Below the pieces are notes generated by a model. That model made no database searches, was not told where the DNA came from, and saw only the letters and a program-made list of their open reading frames with translations. From the NCBI GenBank assembly GCA_030040475.1, contig JASHTQ010000141.1:1-11047 (forward strand): DNA of 11,047 nucleotides. Direction: 5' to 3'. The stretch comes from Streptosporangiaceae bacterium. Lineage in GTDB: Bacteria > Actinomycetota > Actinomycetes > Streptosporangiales > Streptosporangiaceae. Below, one piece after another: positions 6,629 to 11,047 of this stretch. The translations under genes were made by a program, and so were the position numbers. Every line of letters begins with the position of its first letter. Position 1 is the first letter of the stretch.

Positions 6629-7906
6629 TCAGCTTTCGCCGCCAGGGTCCGGCTCGTAGCTGACCGGGCACGGATTGGGCAGGTGGCTGTAGTCCTCGTA
6701 GTCCTCGTCCTCGTGATCCTCGTCGTCGAGGACTTCGACCGCCTCGTCGATGCCGGCGTAGGAGGCGGCGACCTCCTCTGGTGACATCGGCAGCCTGGCC
6801 AGCGACGGCGGGGCGCCGGCGCTGATCACCTGGCGGAGCAGCAGCGCCATCGAATAGCCGGGGTCGTCGGCAAGGGCCCGGTCGAGGGCGACGTTCGCCA
6901 GCGCCCCGTCGCCGCACTGCCAGGCGACGAAGCCGAGCAGGGACGCGGGCGCCGCCACGTGCCCGGGCTGCGCCCGCTGGACCACGTCGGTCCACAGCCG
7001 CCGGTGCGCTTCGCGGTGCCCGGGATCCATCCGTGCCCAGGCGTCGTCCCTGACCCTCAGGTCCTTCAGCGCCACCGTCAGCCAGGCGACCTCGTAGTCC
7101 GTCGCGGTGGCGTCGCCCTGGCGGTAGGCGGAGATCAAGCGGCCGACGGCGGCTAGCCCCTCGGCGGCGATCATGTGCCGCGCGGCGCCGATGCGGCCGG
7201 ACTTGCGGACCTTGCCGAGCAGCTGGGCGACGTGCCGCTCCGCGCGGCGGGTCGCCTGGCGCATGGATTGCTCGGTTTTTCCGCGCAGCGGGGCGACGCG
7301 AGCGGCCATCGCGGCGCGGTCGGCAAGTACCGGGGTCCCGGCGCCGGCCAAGGCGGCAGGGACGGGGTAGGCGGCGGGATCGAAGGGTACGCCCGCGGCC
7401 GGGCAGCACGCCTCGTTGTCACACAGGTAGGACCAGTACCGGCCGTCCTGCACCCGCAGGAACTCCCGAAGCTCGGCGCCGGCCTGGTGGAAGGCATCGC
7501 GGAGCACGGGCACCAGCGGGGCGGCCAGCGCCTCGGGTCCGTAGCCCACCGCCACCCCGGCGGTAAGGTGCTGCGCGGCGATGACGCCGGCGGCGTGGGC
7601 GGCAATGTCGGCGGCGAGGCCCGGATCGGGCGGATCGGGCAGGTCGTACCTGAGGGTGACCTTGATGCGATCGCGTGGTGGCGCGGTGCCGATCACGACA
7701 AGGCTCGCGGCGGGAAGGAAGCCGAGCAGGTGCGGCACGATCGCTAGCAGCGCCGCGGGGGAGCCGACCCGGACTCGTTCGGGGCTGGGCTGCGGGGCGG
7801 CGTCATCCGGTGAGATGGTGTGGTTCATGCCGTTAGCGTGCGGGGCGGACGGCGGGGCGGGCCATGGCTGTTGTCTCGGCTGTGGATAACTGGGGGCGTC
7901 ATGCAC
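6629..7906 (-). CDS. DUF4192 family protein with acidic C-terminal tail
   Basis: A 425-residue protein of the actinobacterial DUF4192 family, whose biochemical role is unknown. The family start is clear in VGSPAALLAIVPHLLGFLPA (47-66), followed by SLVVIG and a strand ending RYDLPDPPDPG. A Cys-containing segment YLCDNEACCPAAGVPFDP resembles the conserved C-x(4)-CC-P region of the family. The C-terminal third has helical, TPR-like character (GDGALANVALDRALADDPGY). The last 39 residues form an acidic tail (DDEDHEDEDYEDYS), encoded by a repetitive GTCCTC-rich tract on the plus strand. No signal peptide or membrane segment is evident, so it is probably cytoplasmic. The start is uncertain: GTG 7906 adds a Pro-rich leader, while ATG 7828 starts nearer the domain; neither has a good Shine-Dalgarno. 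It lies 157 bp upstream of the reductase gene on the same strand, and nothing ties it to the lipid pathway. Confidence 0.82.
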   Translation of the reverse strand: MHDAPSYPQPRQQPWPAPPSAPHANGMNHTISPDDAAPQPSPERVRVGSPAALLAIVPHLLGFLPAASLVVIGTAPPRDRIKVTLRYDLPDPPDPGLAADIAAHAAGVIAAQHLTAGVAVGYGPEALAAPLVPVLRDAFHQAGAELREFLRVQDGRYWSYLCDNEACCPAAGVPFDPAAYPVPAALAGAGTPVLADRAAMAARVAPLRGKTEQSMRQATRRAERHVAQLLGKVRKSGRIGAARHMIAAEGLAAVGRLISAYRQGDATATDYEVAWLTVALKDLRVRDDAWARMDPGHREAHRRLWTDVVQRAQPGHVAAPASLLGFVAWQCGDGALANVALDRALADDPGYSMALLLRQVISAGAPPSLARLPMSPEEVAASYAGIDEAVEVLDDEDHEDEDYEDYSHLPNPCPVSYEPDPGGES

Positions 7907-7922
7907 AGGATGGAAACGGGTC

Positions 7923-7951
7923 TTGACAATCCGGTGATCAAGCGCTATACG
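7923..7951 (+). promoter_or_regulatory. Near-consensus promoter before the secreted-protein gene
   Basis: A perfect -35 TTGACA (7923-7928), an ideal 17-bp spacer and TATACG (7946-7951), matching four of six -10 bases including TATA. This is the strongest housekeeping-type promoter in the window. Transcription would start at about 7957-7960, leaving a leader of roughly 390 bases before ATG 8349. The start would also coincide with an ATG at 7960. Confidence 0.65.
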
Positions 7952-7974
7952 GTGAGGCGATGCCTGCGTTAGCT

Positions 7975-7993
7975 GCGGATACGTTATATCCGC
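7975..7993. promoter_or_regulatory. 19-bp inverted repeat, possible operator
   Basis: GCGGATA (7975-7981) and TATCCGC (7987-7993) are perfect inverted arms around CGTTA. It lies about 25 bp downstream of the -10 element and upstream of the divergent DUF4192 gene. The length and AT-rich centre suit a dimeric repressor, but no regulator gene is adjacent. Confidence 0.3.
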
Positions 7994-8266
7994 GAGATGT
8001 ACCAGCCATTGCGGCGGTCGCGCGCTGTGTAAGAATGCCGTATGCGCGCGGAATCCAGGCTTCCGGCCCTGGGGAAGCTGACTCGCCGCGCGGGGAGGCG
8101 AGCGTGGGGGCCTGTGCGATTGGGCGAAGTCCGACCGGGGGACGCCTTGTCGGTCCAGGTGGCGCCGGGTTCGGTGAGTCCGTCCGCCCGGGTCCCCGAT
8201 CCGGCACCGGTTCCGTAGTCCTCTCGGGTCCTGGACAGGCCCCAGTGACCGCGGAAGGCCGGGCTC

Positions 8267-8329
8267 GCCATCGGATGCCGCATCATCCCCGCCGATCTAT
8301 TCGAGCCGCGTATCGATGCGGCCGATGGC
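8267..8329 (+). promoter_or_regulatory. Large bulged stem with competing hairpin beside the ribosome binding site
   Basis: GCCATCG (8267-8273) pairs with CGATGGC (8323-8329). GCCGCATC (8277-8284) pairs with GATGCGGC (8315-8322). This makes 15 base pairs interrupted only by a GAT bulge, around a 30-base loop. An alternative hairpin, GCCGC (8305-8309) with GCGGC (8318-8322), uses the same 3' bases and excludes the inner half of the large stem. The Shine-Dalgarno GAGGGG starts three bases after the stem. Competition between two structures next to a start is the usual form of a translational or transcriptional switch. The pairings are seen; the switching is inferred. Confidence 0.5.
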
Positions 8330-8348
8330 ATGAGGGGCGGTGCAAGAA

Positions 8349-9257
8349 ATGAGCAGGCAAGGACCACTGCTCACGCTGGGCTCGGTGGTTGTGGTCGCCG
8401 GGCTCTTCCTCTACGGCAACGCCGTAGCCGCCAAGCCGGGCACAACGCCCGCGGCGACGCCAACGCCCGCGGCGACGGCGACGTCCTCGGCCACGCCGGC
8501 GTCCTCGGCCCCGCTGCACGCCCTTTACGCCGGCCGCAGCAGCGGCGACCAGGTCACGATCGCGATCGCGATCAACGGCAAGAAGGCCGCGGCCGACCTG
8601 AACGCGGGCCTGGCCAGCGAGGTATCGCTGCAGGGTTCGGTGACCGGCAGCCTGGTCACCTTGACCAGCTCGAGCGGCACGCGGCTGACCGGCTCCATCT
8701 CCGGCGCGGACATGTTCGGCACGGTGAGCGGGTTCCTCGGGCAGAGCTTCCCGTTCTCCGCCGCGCAGTCCGTGATACAGGCGGTATACGCCGGCCGGAG
8801 CAGCAACGGCGAGGTAACGCTGGCGGTGAGCACCGATGGCGACAAGGCCGTGGCCTACGTGTGCAACGGCCACACGATCGAGGCCTGGCTGCAGGGCTCG
8901 GTGAAGGGCAACCAGGTCAACCTGGCCGGCAACAAGGGCGCCAGCCTGACCGGCTCGCTGTCCGGCCTGGCCATGTTCGGCATGGTCACGCCGAGCGCCG
9001 GGCTGAGCCTTCCGTTCTCGGCCGAGCTTTCGCCGCACCCGGCCGGGGTCTTCCAGGCCCGGATCACGGTCAACGGGCTGGCTACCCGGATCGGCTGGGC
9101 GGTGCTACCCGACGGGACCCAGCTCGGCGTGGCCGTCATCGGCTCGACCAAGCAGCCCGCGCCGCCGCTCGATCTCAGCGACGGTGCCTTCACCCTGGAC
9201 GGCAGCACCTTCACCGCCGCGCAGGTGGCGGGCGACGCGAACGTCGTCAGCCCGTGA
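8349..9257 (+). CDS. Secreted or membrane-anchored protein with two repeat domains
   Basis: A 302-residue protein of unknown function. An N-terminal hydrophobic segment (8-28) ends in AVAA, suiting a signal peptide or a single anchor. It is followed by a Thr/Pro/Ala/Ser-rich stalk (30-55), typical of surface-exposed linkers. Two tandem repeats follow, about 57-139 and 144-226. Each starts with YAGRSS, contains LQGSV and LTGS-S, then MFG, and ends FPFSA or LPFSA. Alternating hydrophobic residues suggest beta structure. Repeat 2 has AYVCNGHTIEAWLQGS; repeat 1 has lost the Cys and the IEAW core. A third, unlike domain (235-302) ends in VVSP. ATG 8349 is preferred: GAGGGG (8332-8337) lies 11 bases upstream, while the in-frame GTG 8340 has only 2. 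The next gene starts 47 bases on, so the two are probably cotranscribed. The role outside the membrane is inferred only from the signal and stalk. Confidence 0.8.
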   Translation: MSRQGPLLTLGSVVVVAGLFLYGNAVAAKPGTTPAATPTPAATATSSATPASSAPLHALYAGRSSGDQVTIAIAINGKKAAADLNAGLASEVSLQGSVTGSLVTLTSSSGTRLTGSISGADMFGTVSGFLGQSFPFSAAQSVIQAVYAGRSSNGEVTLAVSTDGDKAVAYVCNGHTIEAWLQGSVKGNQVNLAGNKGASLTGSLSGLAMFGMVTPSAGLSLPFSAELSPHPAGVFQARITVNGLATRIGWAVLPDGTQLGVAVIGSTKQPAPPLDLSDGAFTLDGSTFTAAQVAGDANVVSP

Positions 9258-9290
9258 GCGGCCGCGACGGAACCCGACACGGCGCGTGAG

Positions 9291-9295
9291 AGGAG
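9291..9295 (+). promoter_or_regulatory. Shine-Dalgarno of the DUF6529-type gene
   Basis: AGGAG with a 9-base spacing to ATG 9305, within the extended purine run GAGAGGAG. It is one of the clearest ribosome binding sites in the window. Confidence 0.7.
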
Positions 9296-9304
9296 CATCC
9301 CACG

Positions 9305-9865
9305 ATGACGACCCAACCAGCGGCCGTGCGCCCGGCCCCCGACCAGTACGCGAAGCCGCTGCTGATCGCCCTGCTCAGCGGCTGCCTGGTCGCGCTCGCG
9401 CTTGGCCTGTACGGCGGGCTGCACCATCCCACTCATTACGCACTGGACATTGCCGGCTTCTCCTCGCCGCTGTACGCCAAGGCCTGGCTGACCACCATCG
9501 CCGTCGTGTTCGCGGTCGTGCAGCTCATCACCGGGATACGGGTCAACCGGCCGCACGCCCCGCGCGGGATGACGGCCGTGCACCGCTGGTCCGGCCGGAT
9601 CGCGATCTTGCTCACCGTGCCCGTGATCATCCACTGCCTGTACGCGCTTGGTTTCCAGACCTACTCCGTCCGGGTGCTGGCGCACTGCGTGCTCGGTTGC
9701 ATCTTCTACGGCGCGTTCGTGGCGAAGATGCTCAGCCTGGTTAATCGTGAAACCATGCCGAAGTGGGTAGTCCCTGTCCTGGGCGGCGTGGTGTTCGTAT
9801 CGTTGATCGGGCTATGGGCGACCTCGTCGCTGTGGTTGTTCGCCACTAAGGGATTGCACGGCTGA
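9305..9865 (+). CDS. DUF6529-type polytopic membrane protein
   Basis: A 186-residue integral membrane protein with five likely helices, at about 19-39, 61-79, 95-116, 122-143 and 155-179. The sequence HRWSGRIAILLTVPVIIHCLY, then LAHCVLGCIFYGAFVAKM, recalls the DUF6529 family and, more loosely, cytochrome b561-like helical bundles. His93, His110 and His127 lie in or next to helices 3 and 4, where heme ligands would be expected in such folds. Heme binding is an inference, not visible in the sequence. The first helix is followed by a loop with His40, His41 and His44. The start is fixed by AGGAG 9 bases upstream. It sits between the secreted repeat protein and the long repeat-rich gene, with short gaps on both sides, so all three may form one operon driven from 7923-7951. 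A redox or electron-transfer role at the membrane is possible but unproven. Confidence 0.75.
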   Translation: MTTQPAAVRPAPDQYAKPLLIALLSGCLVALALGLYGGLHHPTHYALDIAGFSSPLYAKAWLTTIAVVFAVVQLITGIRVNRPHAPRGMTAVHRWSGRIAILLTVPVIIHCLYALGFQTYSVRVLAHCVLGCIFYGAFVAKMLSLVNRETMPKWVVPVLGGVVFVSLIGLWATSSLWLFATKGLHG

Positions 9866-9894
9866 CCAGACTGGGGCGCGACATGGAGTCCACG

Positions 9895-11047
9895 ATGCAT
9901 ATAGGCGTCGAGCCTGGCGACGGCCTCGTCGGCCGGTTCGGCGACGCGGCCATCTTGATCCCGGCCTACGACGACGGAGCGGGCGGCGGTGAGGCGGCGC
10001 GGGAGTTGCTCGCGCTCGCCGCGGCGATCGCATCGGATCGGCGGCTGCCAGCCGACGCGATCGCGACCCGGCTGGCCACCTGGGTTATCGGGCGAATGCC
10101 CGGCGGCGTCATCCCGTTCGGGATCGTGGTCCCCACCAGCGACGGGGTGGTCATGTTCCTGCGCGGGGCCGTGTGGTGCGCGGTCACCGAGGGAGGATCG
10201 ACCCGCGAGCTGTCCGGAGAACACGCCGTGACCTGGGTCGATCAGATCGTGCCCGGGTCGGTCGAGCAGCTGGTCATCGGCGCTGCCGGTGGCCAGGCCG
10301 TGCAGCCGCATCCGCTTTCTGACTTGCAGGGCGGGGTCGTTCCCGGGAATGGCTTCGTGCTGACCCGGGTCGAGAGCGGTCGACCAGAAGCGGCGGCGTC
10401 CGGCGCCTCCGCCCGGCCTGTCGCCCAGGCCGCGGCGCCCGCGGACGTGGTCGAGACCGAGCGGTACGCGGCACCCGCGGCGGCGGACCAGGCGGACGAG
10501 GCCGTCCCGGGTGACTGGACGCTGGTCGAGGCGGTGCAGGTGGCTTCGGCGGACGACGCGCAGGCCGAGGCGGGCTCGACCGCGAACGCGCAAGCCGACG
10601 GGGCACGAGGGGAGGCCGCACAGGGCGTGGCCGGCCAGGACGGGGCCGGCCAGGACCGAGCCGGCCAGGACCGAGCCGGCCAGGACGGGGCCGGCCAGGA
10701 CGGGGCCGGTCAGGACGGGGCCGGTCAGGACGGGGCTTCCGGCGCGGCGGTCGACCAGATGCCCGCCGCGGGAGAGGGACGGAGCACGGGACAGGGCTGG
10801 GCCGCGGGCGAAGATCAGGGCGCCGACGGGGACCGGAGCGGGGACCAGGACCGCGGTGCGGACCAGGGCTGGGCGGCGGGCGGCGCCCAGGGCGCGGACC
10901 AGGGCTGGGCCGCCAGCGGTGCCAGGGGCGCGGACCAGGGCTGGGGCGCCAGCGGTCCCAGGGGCGAGGACCCAGGTGCTGACGGTGCCCGCGGTGCGGA
11001 CCAGGGCTGGGCGGCGGGCGGCGCCCAGGGCGCGGACCAGGGCTGGG
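9895..11047 (+). CDS. Partial repeat-rich protein with conserved N-terminal domain; 3' end outside window
   Basis: The frame is open from here to the window edge, giving at least 384 residues with no stop. Residues 1-160 look like a folded domain: [16 protein letters not shown] (8-23), a helix [11 protein letters not shown], then [17 protein letters not shown] (75-91), [16 protein letters not shown] (106-121) and [14 protein letters not shown] (144-157). This resembles N-terminal domains I associate with actinobacterial FHA-domain proteins. A C-terminal FHA domain would lie beyond the window, and that assignment is a guess. After 160 the chain becomes disordered and acidic, with seven AGQD(G/R) pentapeptides (246-280) and a 12-residue repeat [12 protein letters not shown] from 321 onward. 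ATG 9895 has GGAG (9886-9889) six bases upstream; ATG 9883 in the same frame is possible. It starts 29 bases after the DUF6529-type gene, suggesting cotranscription. No signal peptide is seen, so the N-terminus is probably cytoplasmic. Confidence 0.7.
   Translation, partial: MHIGVEPGDGLVGRFGDAAILIPAYDDGAGGGEAARELLALAAAIASDRRLPADAIATRLATWVIGRMPGGVIPFGIVVPTSDGVVMFLRGAVWCAVTEGGSTRELSGEHAVTWVDQIVPGSVEQLVIGAAGGQAVQPHPLSDLQGGVVPGNGFVLTRVESGRPEAAASGASARPVAQAAAPADVVETERYAAPAAADQADEAVPGDWTLVEAVQVASADDAQAEAGSTANAQADGARGEAAQGVAGQDGAGQDRAGQDRAGQDGAGQDGAGQDGAGQDGASGAAVDQMPAAGEGRSTGQGWAAGEDQGADGDRSGDQDRGADQGWAAGGAQGADQGWAASGARGADQGWGASGPRGEDPGADGARGADQGWAAGGAQGADQGW
10630..10734 (+). repeat. Seven tandem 15-bp units encoding AGQD(G/R)
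   Basis: Seven head-to-tail copies of GCC-GGY-CAG-GAC-GGG or CGA, in frame with the surrounding gene. Two units carry CGA (Arg) in place of GGG (Gly), and two carry GGT for GGC. The near-identity at DNA level, including silent positions, points to slippage or unequal exchange rather than old divergence. Confidence 0.9.
10855..11047 (+). repeat. 36-bp tandem repeat encoding [12 protein letters not shown]
   Basis: In-frame units lie at 10855-10890, 10891-10926, 10927-10962, a shortened 30-bp unit at 10963-10992, then 10993-11028 and a partial unit to the edge. The 59 bases from 10989 to the window end are identical to 10851-10909, including silent sites, so a block of about 138 bp was copied recently. 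The array continues past the window. Confidence 0.88.

Larger units (their letters stand above)
7958..8348 (+). ncRNA. Candidate structured 5' leader RNA (no known family recognised)
   Basis: This 390-base stretch lies between the strong promoter and the secreted-protein gene. It can form successive hairpins: CGCGCGC/GCGCGCG (8019-8025 with 8044-8050), GCTTCC/GGAAGC (8059-8064 with 8073-8078), CTCGCC/GGCGAG (8082-8087 with 8097-8102), CCGAC/GTCGG (8131-8135 with 8149-8153), GGTCCTGG with CCAG-t-GACC (8227-8234 with 8242-8250), and the large stem at 8267-8329. An open frame crosses it (7960-8352), but I count only about 56% G+C at third positions and two TTA codons, unlike the neighbouring genes, so noncoding is the better reading. 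GC-rich DNA forms hairpins by chance; the last two are the most convincing. It could be a riboswitch, attenuator or simple leader. Confidence 0.4.

Noticed and set aside
8050..8200. c-di-AMP (ydaO-yuaA) riboswitch
   Set aside because: GAATCC followed by GGGGAAGC recalls its 5' part, but the conserved GGGGTGAATC and the 3' CAGCTAAC box are missing.
9706..10593. Minus-strand frame of 295 codons opposite the DUF6529-type gene end and the repeat-rich gene
   Set aside because: The product is Arg-rich and featureless. The plus frame has actinobacterial codon use, a domain-like N-terminus and stays open to the window edge.
10630..11047. CRISPR array
   Set aside because: The units are head-to-tail without spacers and stay in frame inside a coding sequence.

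Overview
The window is GC-rich actinobacterial DNA. The evidence is very high G+C at third codon positions, GTG as well as ATG starts, a DUF4192 protein, a DUF6529-type membrane protein, and a gene pair for 10-methyl branched fatty acids. The taxon cannot be fixed from the sequence; a filamentous or soil actinomycete is the reasonable inference.

Layout. (1) Positions 1-378 hold no convincing gene, only a weak promoter candidate just before the first gene. (2) 379-3699 (+) encodes a 1106-residue ketosynthase-acyltransferase protein. Its KS half carries signature sequences of enediyne-type (PksE) iterative polyketide synthases, but the nucleophilic Cys and the second catalytic His are both Tyr. 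The AT half is shortened, and no ACP, KR, DH or phosphopantetheinyl transferase follows. (3) 3751-6471 (-) is a two-gene operon converging on the PKS: a flavin-dependent reductase (TmsA-like) followed by an SAM-dependent cyclopropane-synthase-family methyltransferase (TmsB-like). Together they are predicted to convert oleoyl chains of phospholipids into 10-methylstearoyl chains. (4) 6629-7906 (-) is a DUF4192 protein with an acidic tail. (5) 7907-8348 is a 440-base gene-free interval. It holds a near-consensus promoter and a run of potential hairpins, ending in a strong bulged stem directly before the Shine-Dalgarno of the next gene. (6) 8349-11047 (+) is a compact gene group: a secreted or anchored protein with two roughly 83-residue repeats, a five-helix DUF6529-type membrane protein, and the start of a long protein with a folded N-terminal domain and expanding Gly/Asp/Gln/Trp-rich repeats that runs off the window.

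The lipid genes form the clearest functional unit. The two most unusual items are the catalytically disarmed PksE-like protein and the structured leader before the secreted-protein gene. No RNA genes, CRISPR arrays, insertion sequences or attachment sites were found.
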